DNA from: Cyrtodaria siliqua
Lineage: Eukaryota > Mollusca > Bivalvia > Adapedonta > Hiatellidae
Reading direction: 5' to 3'
NCBI GenBank assembly: GCA_037043455.1
Contig: JAWPHD010001228.1
Location: 186,001 to 250,000, forward strand
Length of the DNA stretch: 64,000 nt
Of the stretch, positions 23,447 through 35,512 are shown in pieces (the stretch's first letter is position 1; every line of letters begins with the position of its first letter). The notes below the pieces were generated by a model that saw nothing but the letters and a program-made list of their open reading frames with translations, was not told the origin of the DNA and did not search any database. The position numbers and the translations under genes are program-made.

Positions 23447-25954
23447 GAAGACACAATCAGCCAGACACTTTCAGTACAGCTTTCATTGACACAGATCAAT
23501 ATTTCTGAGTTTGATGTTTTCACCTGTGTGAAAAAGTTGAATTGAACATTTTATGATGAATTGCAATGAACGTCAGTTGGATTTGGCCATAAATTAGTGA
23601 TTTTGCAATTGAAAATGGACCATACTTTGATCAACATGGATTATTTTGTGTATGCTGTTTGTAGTGAACTCCCAAATCACTTCCATAATGTCGATATGGA
23701 TTCCTGGCGATGAAACATCCTGATGAAACGAAATTTTAATGTTATCAGTGCAAATTTCAGTGCATACACATGTACATGCAGTATCAACTATTCCGCGAAA
23801 GATGGCTATTCGATTGTATTTGCCAAAAAAAGTTTGTGCTTGCGAGTCGATAAATTGTTTCTGGAAGTTTAGTTCTCGTCTCGGTTGAGTTCAAATGGAT
23901 ACAATGTACCGACACTGTGCCAAGGACATGTTCACGGAAAGCAGCTTCATATGACATCTAACAGGTATGTGTTTGTATTGCAAATTATTTATTTCAGCTA
24001 TTGACAATATTAGAAAAATACCCCACCCACATATGCAGTGCAACAAATTTCAAAACCGCTATTTATTTGTCTTATTTGTCGCGAATGTTCATCAAATATG
24101 TTTATTAACTTAGTCGCTCTTCCTTGTTTGCTTTGAAGTTGTGTGACAACCTTTTTCGAACCGCTGTGTCTTTTGGGAAGATTTGCACATTTGTCGAGAT
24201 ACAACATTGTTTCATGCATGGTGTTAGCTGAATGAGGCGTTCCAGCTTTCAGCGTATTCATCTCATTTCTTGTATTCCATTTGTACGCAGGCAATTTGTT
24301 CTCTCGTGATATTTTTTCTTGCGGATTTCATACAAATTTCGCGTCATGTCAAATAAAAAAACATCCAATATATTGTGTGTCTGTTTATATATAGGGAAAA
24401 AAATCCAGACAAAACTTTAATGTACTGTTACATTCTTCATCGTCTCTTTTTACGTAAATTAAAAAATGGCGTTAAAATTGTTTATGGTTCTGAATTCTGA
24501 TTATAAATGTTATTTTGCACTAAGAAATAAAACTGTGCTAATATATGTTTGAATGAAAAAAGTGAACGCGAATTACATCATTGAAATTCAAGTGAATTTG
24601 GCGTCATAATAAAACATAAATTCTGGTTCTATCATTATTCACGGTAAAGATTGCCTGTTTCGCCTAGATATATTTTTTCGCAGATCTGTACTGAATTTAT
24701 TTTTGGCATGTTACGTGTTGTGCTGCGTTACGTATAGTATTATGCTGCTATCTTTTTCGCTCTCATCCGAATGGTCTGCATTCAATTTTCACTGCTTTGA
24801 GTAGGTGTACAGTGTCGTCTGGAGAAACACTACAGTCGGTCGCAAGCAGTTGATCACTGATTTTCATTGACTGACTGACTGATTGACTGACTGACAGACT
24901 GACTAACTGACTAACTATGACTGACTGACTGTAATTTGAGATGAATTCATCAACTATGTATAAAGTGCATGCAATGCGGTTCAATGCGATTAATTAACAG
25001 TTTCGATATAACATGGAATTGACAGACATTTTATGAAATATACCGATTGTTATAATTTCATAGATCTTTAAGCTAAGCGCTTTTCATGTACATTTGGTAG
25101 CATTATCTCTATTGTGATAATTTCTTGAAAACTAATCTGCATGCCTGTGGTTTTCGGTTGTTTTTCTGCTTTTCGCAAGTTGTGGTGTCATTTAGTGTTT
25201 CCTTGTTAACTTCCCTGCTGGTTTTATGTATTTGTTCCCCTTTTAAATCACTGTTGGGTATATTTTTCTGATTTTTCCCTACATTTTGTTTTGTACAATG
25301 GCTAGGTTTTCAAATAGTAATATTTAGCGACATTATTATCAATATTGTTATCACGTGCTAAGTAAAGGCCGTTTTATCTTTTTATACAGGAAGCTGGTAG
25401 AAGATGCCGATTTGAGAGTTGAAGGGAGGGCTTGTTTTATCGGAGCCATGCCTGTGATGACATCAACGTGAATGGCCTTTAATGACATTGTAGGACAGTT
25501 AATATAATAAACTATTTTTGACTAGAAAATAAGTCTAACCACTTCTTCTGTTTCAGAAAGCATCATTTAATAAAAAAAAAAATAAAAAAAAAAAAAATTC
25601 ATATATGGGCATAGGTGAACAATTAATAAATTAAGAAACACTGCCTGAAAGACAAGCATCACACTTTTTTTAGATTATATACATATCCATCACAAATCCT
25701 ACAGAATTTAAGAACACAATCTCTTAGAATACAAAAGTTACTGAATAATTTCTACTCTTGATACAGATTAAAATTCCTGATTTGTTCGCTCCATGAATAT
25801 AGCACGAAGCAAACTGATGCATGTTGCATTTTGCGCCGTAAACTCATGTAATCTATGACAAAAGTATCTATAAATTATTTTTGTTTTGTTAGATAGTCAC
25901 CTATAGTTGTTGCGGTTATGATTTTGAAGACATGCACACACATGAGCCCCCTTG
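23447..25954. other. Unassigned 2.5 kb between two TIR elements
   Basis: No gene or known repeat recognised. Simple repeats: (GACT)n-like at about 24866-24931 and an A-rich tract at about 25570-25600. The ORFs 24010-24294 (minus) and 24763-24984 (minus) show no family features. Confidence 0.5.
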
Positions 25955-26403
25955 AAGATCTCACTACACACTTAGCTCCCTTGCATATGACGGTAGGAAG
26001 ATTCTTACACCATACAAAGTAGGGGTGTGTCCTTCGGTTTGAGATATTTTAATAATTGCCCATCTTTTCTTGTTGCAGGTGAGAAAACAATAGTGTGAGA
26101 TTGGATGAACAGCGATTAGACGAAACTGACAGCAAAATGTGACACATTTGTGGGTGCTCAAAATGCGTATGAATTTAGGTGCAAACTGTTTAGGGAAAGC
26201 CAAAAAGAGTACCTCGACTGCAACCACTCACATTAAAAAAAAAAAGTGGGCTATGGACCAGATTTTGTGGATTTTTATGAGCAGCAGTAACTGTATTTTC
26301 CCGAAAAAATACTTTTAGACAGTAAATGCTTGATTCAGAATGGACAATTGGACTTTACTGCCTATGGCCAACACAGTAAAATCGAAGTGTGTTGTGAGAC
26401 CTT
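25955..26403. mobile_element. TIR element copy 2 (~449 bp)
   Basis: Same orientation and ~95% like 22963-23446, shorter mainly because it lacks the 'gatgtgacggtag' expansion and a stretch near 'cccatggatattttc'. Its right end is followed by TTAA and then directly by reverse-oriented Penelope RT sequence, so it inserted into that element. Confidence 0.85.
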
Positions 26404-27345
26404 AAAAGCAGATCCGAGTTACAATAATAAAATATTGCAAAGGTATGTCGAAGTTTATGGTAACTGTAGCCCTGATGGAGAAGCCATTTAGTTATACAGA
26501 GGTTACGAAAATTAAAGTACAAGCTCTAGAAAACGAATCAGTTGAGAAACATATACCTCATAAAATGTTGCTCTGGGAGCATTCCTGTCTAAGTAGGGAT
26601 ACATTAACGATATCGAATTAAAATCATCTCTCTTGTAATAAATTCTTATTTATCCATTTATAATTGAGAGATGTAAATCGAGAAAAGAAGCAACAGTATC
26701 AGAAATATTACCTTTGTTAAGTTGGTTCTTTAGGGTATATATTATTTACCATATCAGAAAGTAAATGGTTGACAATATTCAATATATCATCCAGATACGA
26801 GATGTTTATTAAAGCCTTCGATGACATCTAACTGAGTATCTGGTGAAAGATTCAATATGAAGTCTCTTTCATAGAAATACGAAAACAAGTCTGCGACAAG
26901 AGGTGCACAGTTCGTACCCATAGGGATACCAACACTTTGTCTATAAACAGTAGTTCCATACATGACGAAAATATTATCTTATAAGAGTGTAAGTGATTTA
27001 CAAACGTCTTGTCAAGCCCACATACGAGTAGTATAATTTTCTAACTACCCTTAGCAAAAAACGTTTTATTATTGTTACAGGCCAACAATGTAGCTTTTTT
27101 TTCTCTAGCAACAGCATTTTGAATAAGAGCAATAAACTTGTTTTTAATTAATACGGTTGTGTGGTAGAAAAGTCATAAGTCCTTAAAGATAAAACTTGAA
27201 GTTTATTGCAAATTGTATCAAGAACATCTGTATAGACCGAAATAAATTAATTCCAGAGTTTTCATAAGCCTTCGCACAATATCCTTTGATGTAATCTTTA
27301 ACGGCAGAAAGACAAGAAGTTAAAAGTTTGGAGATGTTTATAGTA
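26404..27345 (-). pseudogene. Penelope-like RT copy, reverse orientation
   Basis: The reverse complement matches 21380-22080: the 'KLLTSCLSAVKDYIKGYC' N-terminal part (~27330), the 'GIPMGTNCAPL' box (~26915, intact here, unlike the 21272 copy) and the YLDD region near 26790. Stops and frameshifts throughout. It ends at the TIR element at 26403 and meets a plus-oriented tail at 27361. Confidence 0.8.
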
Positions 27346-27360
27346 GTGCTAGCACTAGAA

Positions 27361-27446
27361 TTAGACTTGCTTACTGTCGTTCTTGAATACTACTTTGCCT
27401 GTTCGATTTGTATATCTATATTTGTAAACAAACACTGCTGACGTGT
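27361..27446 (+). mobile_element. Penelope-like tail end, inverted relative to its RT
   Basis: Contains 'cttactgtcgttcttgaat', 'tgcctgttcgatttgtatat' and 'aaacactgctgac', the last ~90 bp of the tail in plus orientation, directly beside an RT in minus orientation. Inverted terminal repeats like this are typical of Penelope-like insertions. It is cut at 27446 by the TIR that starts the next element. Confidence 0.75.
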
Positions 27447-28084
27447 GTAGGAACCCCATTTGTTACAACGTCGCTATCTGTTGTAGCCGGCCGTAAAAGT
27501 TACAATTTGTGTTCTAAATGTTACACTAAACACTTTCTGTTACAATCTTACCGCAAATGTTACAAAATGTAGTTGTGATAAAAGTTACAATGTCTACGCT
27601 ATCTGTTACAATATTTTTACTTGTAACAAAAGTTACAACATCTTGTCGTAAATGTTACACTGGCATTGACATCATTTCCGAAGCTTTGGAAAGTGTTGGA
27701 TTTTGCTACTACACTATATTTATAATATTTATAAGTGTATTAGGTAATTGCAACAAGCTTACCTAGTCGTAAATGTTGCACTGACATTGGCATCATTTCC
27801 GAAGCTTGTAAACAGTATTTAAATGTGCTGCTATTAAAGTATTTTTATAAATTTTAGTAGTGTGTTTCACACATTTCTCTACGTACGAATGTTTTACATA
27901 GGCGGTGTCAAGGAAGGGGCGGATTAGTCGTACGCTTTTAATAGTTACTTTTAATATGTACGTATATGTATATATATGAAATCTATGGCACACATATATG
28001 TCCTAGACTTCTAAACCATCATGAGCGATTCATGATTTTGAATTTCTGGTATTGTTTGTAGTATTTTGAGTACCTTCATTGTGG

Positions 28085-28480
28085 CTTTCTAGGCTATTGT
28101 TTTTTTGTATTATATTTACACGAGCATATTTGTGTTTTACTTATAGTGCCTATTGATGCTGCCTTGTTGGTTAGAGATTAGATCATGGCGGGGATTTCTT
28201 TATTTACACAGTCCTGTTTAAATGGGATGACAGTAGGGTAAGTGTGAGGTTGGGTGCACCCTAGAACCGGTTTAAACCCCAGTGGCCTACTTTGCCACTG
28301 ACCGTTCAAAGACGGTAGCCCTATTGTCAACCCTTTTTTGTGTTTGTGATGTCGTTTGCATTTATTATTGCTTTTGCCTTCTTGTTTGTCTGTTTGCGTG
28401 TTTGTTTCTGTGTTTTGTGGTTTACTGTCCTCCTTGAATGCTACTTTCCCTGTCCGATCTTTTTATATTTCTTTTATTTT
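28085..28480 (+). mobile_element. Penelope-like tail, nested
   Basis: Tail landmarks in order: 'ggctttctaggctattg', 'catggcggggatttcttta', 'aggttgggtgcaccctag' and 'gccactgaccgttcaaag'. Tail-only copy, no RT. The ORF 28356-28574 is a translation of its end. Confidence 0.85.
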
Positions 28481-29264
28481 CTCCCTCACTTCGTCCGAAA
28501 ATAAATTATTTCTTTACTCAAAGAAAAGCAAAGTTTTTTTGAAGGAATCGTGTCGTGTTTTGCAGTCATTATGAATACGTCGTCTAATGCAGTCGTTATC
28601 AAAACAATCATAAATGTATAAGAAAAAGTGGGCTAACAATGGTACAAGTAAGATATTTTATGAATCCTTCTAATATTCCGCAACAGAAACATAGAAAAAC
28701 ATACACGATGCACGTACACTGCATAGTACCTACTGTGGTTCACAAATTAATAGAAAAACATTCCTGAAAAACATGCGGATAAATATTTTTTACTGCTGAC
28801 GTAAAAAAATCTGATACGTATATATGAACCAAATATATCTTCAGGTAGCAAAGCCGCAAACGAAAAAAAATCTTTGAGAAACGGGTTCTAGTGGCAATTG
28901 CGAAACTACCCTCCAGATATTGACGGCGGGTTATATGTTCTATATACTCTTTTTAAAACAAACAGCGTAGTTATTAAATTGCATAACCAAACACGCAAAT
29001 ACAGACAGGAAAAACAATGAACTCAATAGCCTTCTTGACTGCTTGAGGAACATTGATTGACAAAAACGTTTGTATGTTATTATCCCTGTCCGTTCGAGCG
29101 TCCGTCCGGAGCCATATCTTGGTAACCATTAGTCACATACACGTAATATTTTGTACAAATGTTTGTTCCTATGTGGACTCGCTTTTATCCAAGTATGGTT
29201 AGAATCGCTTTAGTAACACCAGAGTTATGGCCCTTGATTTAATAATTACTTATATAGAGGATAC
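28481..29264. other. Unassigned, interior of the 8 kb element
   Basis: No gene recognised. Around 29095-29245 is a dispersed repeat of the 'tccgtccggagccatatctt' type that reads like a fragment of the families at 33640 and 42425. Confidence 0.45.
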
Positions 29265-29670
29265 TCGGTAAAAAAAGTTTTGGACCAGGGTATATAAAGT
29301 CATATAAAATAAAACTAGTGGACAGAATTTAAGTAACTTTTATTAGTAACCAATGTCTTCCCTACCTGGTTAATTTGGTACCAGAAACATTAAATTCCAA
29401 ACAAGATTAACCGGGTAATAATCTTTTTATTGGTTACTCGAATGTCTGTAACTGTTACTGTTTATGGACTTTGCAACATTTTTTACAGACCCTTTGTGTG
29501 TTCGCGATATCTTTTTAAAATCAAATCTTGTTTGGAATTTAATGTTTCTGATACCAAATTAACCGGGTAGGGTAAACCTTGGTTACTAAAAAAGATACTC
29601 AAATTGTGTCCACTAGTTTTATTTTTATATGACTTTATATACCCTGGTCTAAAACTCTTTTTTTTACCGA
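29265..29670. mobile_element. Long-TIR MITE (~406 bp, TIRs ~150 bp)
   Basis: The left arm 'cggtaaaaaaagttttggac', 'cagggtatataaagtcatat' and 'aaataaaactagtggac' is matched by a right arm with the complement of each in reverse order. The pairing continues through 'ccggttaatttggta' to 'attaaattccaaacaagat'. Only ~90 bp of loop lies between the arms. The flanks are both 'tatata' rich, so the target duplication cannot be fixed. Non-coding; the ORF 29483-29728 lies in the arm. Confidence 0.9.
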
Positions 29671-30149
29671 TTATATATAATGAATCTTTTGTCTGGAAAA
29701 TAACTCGAAAACTATTTATTTGATTCAATTTAAACTTGACAAACTGATGCAGGGCAGTGAGTGGATTTACAGAGTGCAGAAACCATAACTCTAGGTAAAC
29801 TAAACGTGGATTTATGGGACTTTGTGGCTTTATTTACTATATAGTATATACTATTTTAGGAAAATTTTGCTTGAACCATAAATAACTAAAAAAACATTCG
29901 ACAGAATCAAATGTGACTTGAAACATTGATTCATAACTCTGGGTAAAGTAAAAGTGGAGTTAAGGGATTTTGTTACTTTATTTACTACATTATATAGGAA
30001 ATTTTGTTTGGACCATAACTCAAAATCCGTTAAAGATAATAGACTATGGGCTACTCAGCTTTTCGGTACCAACTCAGCTGGCAAATTTTAAATGCTACCA
30101 CCTTTTAGATATATCTTAGTAAAAAAGAAATAGCCAGGATAGTTTTTCT

Positions 30150-31320
30150 GAAACGGTAGCTTAGCTTAACACATTATTTTTGGGCAAAAACATCCAAATT
30201 TGAACAAAAATCGCTAAAAATTGGAATATTTTTTTAAATATTATTTTCAGTGCAATATTAGGGAGCTGAAGCTTCTGAAAGTTGCCTGTTATATTCATAT
30301 AAATAAAAATAATATTTGAAATGAACAAAATGTTCAAAAAGCTTGCAATTTTTGGGGAAAACAAGCTAAAAAAGCGTACAAATGTCTGATTTTTGGAATA
30401 ATTATTAAAAATATATTGACACTTTCAATTAAATAAAATAGTAGGTTTTAAAGTGTTTTCCTTTATCTAAAGATGTCCTGAGATATAGGTAAAATTCTAA
30501 AGTATCAGATTGAAAAACTCGGATATTTTGGGCCAAAAGTTGGAAATTTTAACCAAAATCACTACAAACGGGATTACTTCTAAAAATATAATCCTCATTA
30601 CAATATAAGGAGATTGAAAGTCCTTAAAGTCATCTGTTATATACAAGTTCATGAAAACAAATATTTGGAATGAATAACATATATAAATCTTGAAATTGTG
30701 TGGGGAAATCAACACAAAATGAATTAAAGTCGCTGATTTTTGGAATATTTATGAAATTTTAAATTATGATTAAAATATAATAAAACAGAAGTCGTTATAG
30801 TATTTCTTTAAATGTAAAGGTGTCATGAGCTACAGAAGAGACAGTCCTAAAGGATCAGAGATTTGAAAATGCCACTACTTTTGGCCCAGAATATCGAAAT
30901 TTAAACCAAAACCGCCGAAAGCTGGACTATTTAAAATACAATTTTATTGCAATATAAGGGAGTTGAATGTTCTTAAAATAAACATTCTATTATATTAATG
31001 TACATGGGAAAAATGTTTGGAATAAACAATGTTGATACATCTTGACATTTTTGGAGAAAATCTACCAAAATAAAGCATAAAATAAAGGATTTTTGGATAT
31101 TTATTTATAACAAAACAAAGTATTTTTTTAAAAATGTAAATAAAGATGTATTAAGATACAGACACAATGTTCCTACGTAACTTGAAAGCAGGCTGCAAAT
31201 AAAATTTACGAAAATTTGAATATTTATTAAAACATTATTTCTTTTGAAATGAAAGGGAGCTGAAGGTCTTTACCATTTTCTTATTATGTAGATAAAGAGG
31301 CACCCATTACATTTTGACTT
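30150..31320. repeat. Degenerate ~345 bp tandem repeat, about 4 units
   Basis: Recurring phrases at steady spacing: 'gcaatattagggagctgaag' (~30252), 'acaatataaggagattgaaa' (~30600), 'gcaatataagggagttgaat' (~30951) and 'aaatgaaagggagctgaagg' (~31246). Each is followed by a 'ttatat' run and by 'gatttttgga(a)tatttat' ~150 bp later. Very AT-rich and strongly diverged, so old. Not coding. Confidence 0.75.
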
Positions 31321-32434
31321 AAATATACCAGTTTTGAATTATATCTTTCCTCTTGTTTTGATTTCGCAGGGAAAGATATGATCGACAGACAGGTATCTAG
31401 AAGATACTTGACTCAAATAAGTCAATAATACGTTACCAATTAGAATCATCGAAGAATGGTATTTTTGTTTGATTGATTAACATTTAATCTTATTATTTAC
31501 CTTATCAAATGAGTGATGTATTTTAGATATAAGTACACATATTCACACTGTCCACTATGATCGAGAAACGAAAACATGTTTAATGATTATGTATTTTATT
31601 GATTTGCTTAAAGGACTTTTTGGACTTAATGCAATATTGTTATATGTATGGAGGATGGCCTCGAACCTCCATAGACCTATGACGAGGCAAATAAAGTGTC
31701 TTCTTCTTCTATGATCGTGTATATGGAAAAAATATGGACGAACACACACAAAATAAATAATAAAAAATAGCTTAAAAAAAAGAATTGCATGAATATCATG
31801 TATTTGTAATATAAGACATTTTTAAACGATTTTGATAATTAAACTCAAACTCACAAATTGCATACGTAAATGCCATTGTAGTATTTCTTTTATTAAATAA
31901 TTGCAAAAAAAATGCCAATAACAGAACCGAGAGAAGTGATATTTCAGTTTTGGGTAGAGAAAAATGCAATTAAGAAGTAAACGTAGTTTTAAAGAAAACT
32001 CAGCCTGGAAAATAATATACGTCTCAAAGCTACAGAAAGAGACAAACAATCATGATATTAACATCTTTAACAGAATACTTCGTTTTCATCTGCCGAATGT
32101 TGACGCATGTTAACATTCTGAATCTGGTATGCATTCTACAACTAACTCCCCTGCATTCACACCATGTTGCAATACAGGGAAGTCTATGTTTTCTGCAAGT
32201 ACAGTGTAAAGTAAGTTTCGCAAGATACTTTGATAACATTCCGAAATTATAAAGGAACAGATGGGTCATCTGTTATAACAGGCCTTATAACAAAGTTCAA
32301 GGTGTACCATCCCTATTCTAAAGTTATATAAGACTTTCCGAGGTCCTTGTTTGCACGTGGTGGTATGCACGCAAATGTTATACTGCTGCTGTTGCATGTA
32401 TGGGAAATACTGCTCATCAAAAGCTGACCATGAT
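31321..32434. other. Unassigned, interior of the 8 kb element
   Basis: No gene recognised. A fragment 'gaggatggcctcgaacctcc' near 31650 with 'aaataaagtgtcttcttctt' after it resembles a short repeat end. The ORFs at 31822-32269 show no family features. Confidence 0.45.
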
Positions 32435-32534
32435 AGACATACAACAAGCCGTTGTAATGAGACACTGGATTATTATTAACTGATATCCAGTTGATAATTA
32501 TTCCAGGGTCTCATTACAACAGCTTGTTGTATGC
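32435..32534. mobile_element. 100 bp palindromic element
   Basis: Arms 'gacatacaacaagccgttgt' and 'acaacagcttgttgtatgcc' are complementary apart from single mismatches. Pairing continues through 'aatgagacactgg' to the centre near 'ctgatatccag'. Hairpin-only element with almost no loop. Confidence 0.85.
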
Positions 32535-34454
32535 CCATTCTACTGAGTGGTGGATTGGATTGGAAAATCTCACCATCAGATTTTACTATAGACTGTGTGT
32601 CCATTTAGACAACCTGCTGTTTAAAATAATATTTAACTACCGTCTTTCAAAACATGTCTGTCAGGATGCTCTGTCCTATTGACGTAGCGGTATCTAGATT
32701 ATACTTTTATTTCAGCAGTCATATACTCAAACTACTTTGTAAATCAGTTGTTTTCATTTAAGAACGATTTTCCAACTCCCAAGAACTGAAGCAAAGACTG
32801 CTGTGTTAGTCTTTCAAACCTCCTCGCAACATACCCTGTGTTAACTTGCATCACGTGTAACACTCGTTAGCTGCTGTATATTTAAGGACTATTTATCTAA
32901 AATGGATGGGGTATGGTCAAGTAAAATGTTCAACCAAATGCATAATTTAGGCATGAGCAATGTCAACCATAATGTACATGACAGTACTTCAATATTATTT
33001 ACGTGAACATAATATCAGAAATAATACGTATATGGCTGCAATATGCCCTTTATATCCGACAAGTATGTCGGCAATTTTATTGAAATTCTTTTTTTTAATG
33101 TCAAATAAATTGTTCCATATATCCAGCGAGAGCAGACGAGACATCATTTCTAAATACAATAAACCATGTTAACCCATGTTCCAAAGTGCACCAGTGTAAA
33201 AACGCAAAGATATTCTTTCAATGGCATGTGGTTTCGAAATAATCTCAATGTTATAGTATGATGACATTGACGGACTTTCTCTGTAATTTTTTTATAACCG
33301 GCAACTATATTTGTGGATGTGTTAAACAGAACTGAGTGACTATTTTGCATAGAAACATTGCCAAACAAAACCAGTTGATCATTATCATATCTATATTCGA
33401 ACACAAATGGTCCAAACCAAATAACAAATCTAATAAACTGTTCATCCGAACGTTTCACCATACCACGTTTCAGTTTATTTGGATATAAAGAAAAAAATGT
33501 TGTTGTTTTTTAACAGTGGTGTACTATTACAATTATGCTATACATATTTTCAGTGTGAAGGTGAATTTAACAATAGTATATAATTCAATGATGGAATCAA
33601 GGGCTGATAATCACATAGGCTTTTGCATATGTTAAATAAATTGTCATGTGCTCATTTAAAGTTTGAGCTAGGTCAGGTTGTAGGTAAAGGTTTAATGGAA
33701 AGGGGCATAACTTTGCCGAAATGAAAAACAAAGTTATTAGACATCTGTAACGACTTTCCTTGGGGTGAGATGAAGATATTTATGAAGTTTCGTGAACATA
33801 GGTGAACTATTTTTTAAGTTATGACCACGTTCAGGTTGCAGGTTAAAGCGTGACGGACAGACGGACGAAGACGACGAATGAAGACAGACTAAGGACAAGG
33901 CGATCCCTTGCAACCATGCTACGAAGGTGACACAAAGACAAATCAAACTTTGAATTGTAACATTTCTGCGAATCATTTTTTAATGTTAGCTTAATTTTTC
34001 TAATTAAAAACTTAAAAGTGTACTTTATTATCTCCCTTTATAGCACACATTTATTACAGAGAGGCCACACGTTTATATTATTTAGTATTGTTACGTATAT
34101 ATAGAAACTAAAATACTATATTTACATGTAATTTGCTTAAAAAGTTAAAATGTACTCTAATTTGTTTGGTTATCTTTACCTTCTTTCGATAGAATGTGCG
34201 TTTAATGATTAAAATGGTTGAATGTTTGCTTCCATCTTCCATATGTTTTGATACGTTTTTAAGGGTTGAACTATTGATCTGTTATATGTTTACATGACTT
34301 ACGTAACCATTTTGGACGCAATCAAATACACAAAAACTAATTTGGTGGAGTTAATCCATGCCATACCTCTATTTTTATATCAATTTAGAACATTCTCTTA
34401 AAAATTACCTCCCTTTATCAAACAATAGTTTTACACACTTAGGCTACCGAACTA
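32535..34454. other. Unassigned, with one dispersed repeat
   Basis: 33640-33900 holds a repeat of the 'aaggggcataactttgcc' ... 'gaagtttcgtgaacatag' ... 'gtgacggacagacggacga' type, like the larger arrays at 42425 and 57575. The remainder shows nothing recognisable; the ORF 33150-33461 (minus, 103 aa) matches no family I know. Confidence 0.5.
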
Positions 34455-34650
34455 AAAATACTATCCTGTAGCAGCACACGGCCTATAATGGTTTCTTTAA
34501 CGTGCGCAGTGTATAGCACATACACACGGGACCTCGGTTTTAGTAGACTTTTAAGACTTAGTAGTTTCAGTTGGAGAAGCGGGGGATCGAACCTGCGACC
34601 CCTGTATTGACAGTCAAACGCGTTACCACTAGATCAAATATCCGCTCTAA
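34455..34650 (-). mobile_element. SINE with tRNA-Asp-like head
   Basis: On the minus strand: 'tgatctagtggtaacgcg' (A box), 'ctgtcaata' at the anticodon position, then 'cgcaggttcgatcccc' (B box), all in tRNA-like spacing. Next comes a body with 'ccgaggtcccgtgtgta' and 'gcgcacgttaaagaaacc'. The head is close to tRNA-Asp(GUC), but the acceptor stem does not close and the body is SINE-like, so it is not a functional tRNA gene. Confidence 0.8.
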
Positions 34651-35512
34651 GCGTTTATCCTTTTATATCCTGTGCTTTATATAGCCACTAAAATGTGCCG
34701 AAAACAAACACAAGTATAGTCTACGTCGGTTCAATCAAATGATGTGTTAAACCACCTTCTCGGTATCTAGATTAGTTTTTTATGATCTAAACAATAAAGT
34801 GAATTCGATTACTTATTTAGACCACCAAAAATGTTCACATTTCTGAGGGGAGGGTACCTTATACAAATTTAACCTCATATTTAGTGCATTATATTTTGGC
34901 CGTACCCACAACAAGCAAAATAACATCATTTTGGCCGCCGATACACCTATGTAAAAGAACACACGCATCTGATTTTTAAACGAACCGGGCTGATTACGTT
35001 ACCATGGCGACGATTTCTCGAGTACTTTTTAAAATTATGTAACATTATGTTTGAATCCTATATCCAACACGTATATCTATATTACTTGAATTCTTGTTGC
35101 TGAATTCAAACAAAGTAATAGATTTAGAAACACTTTCCGACAACTCTTTATCGCCCCTCGTATAATGCTTTGTGTATATGCATGCATATATAAATACACT
35201 TATACATATTATAAATATAGTGTAGTAGCAAAATCCAACACTTTTCAAAGCTTCGGAAATAATGCCAATGTCAGTGTAACACTTTGCCAATGCCAGTGTA
35301 ACATTTACGACAAGGTGTTGTAACTTTTGTTACAAGTAATAATATTGTAACAGATAGTGTAGACGTTGTAATTTTTATCACAACTACATTTTGTAACATT
35401 TGCGGTAAGACTGTAAAAGATAGCGTTTAGTGTAACTTTTACGGACGGCTTGTAACTTGTACGGACGGCTACAACAGATAGCGACGTTGTAACAAATGGG
35501 GTTCCTACAATC

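Larger units (their letters stand above)
27447..35508. mobile_element. Candidate ~8 kb DNA element with ~300 bp TIRs
   Basis: 27447-27745 ('gtaggaaccccatttgttac' onward) is mirrored at ~35215-35508 (ending 'gtaacaaatggggttcctac') at roughly 90% identity. The left flank is the Penelope tail up to 'cactgctgac'; the right flank resumes the same tail with 'ctgtatctttgtcattcaat'. That is what one insertion into one tail would leave. Each TIR holds many 'tgttaca/agttaca' motifs in ~300 bp, possible transposase sites. The 7.4 kb interior has only nested repeats and short ORFs, no transposase, polymerase or capsid gene. The alternative is two separate MITEs in opposite orientation. Confidence 0.6.

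Noticed and set aside
23722..23745. Hammerhead ribozyme core ('cctgatgaaacgaaatttt')
   Set aside because: CUGAUGA and CGAAA are adjacent with no stem II, and no pairing stems I or III or NUH cleavage site could be drawn. Chance match.
34560..34650. A tRNA-Asp gene on the minus strand
   Set aside because: A and B boxes are good, but the acceptor stem does not pair, the anticodon loop is altered and a SINE body with 'gcacgttaaagaaacc' follows directly.
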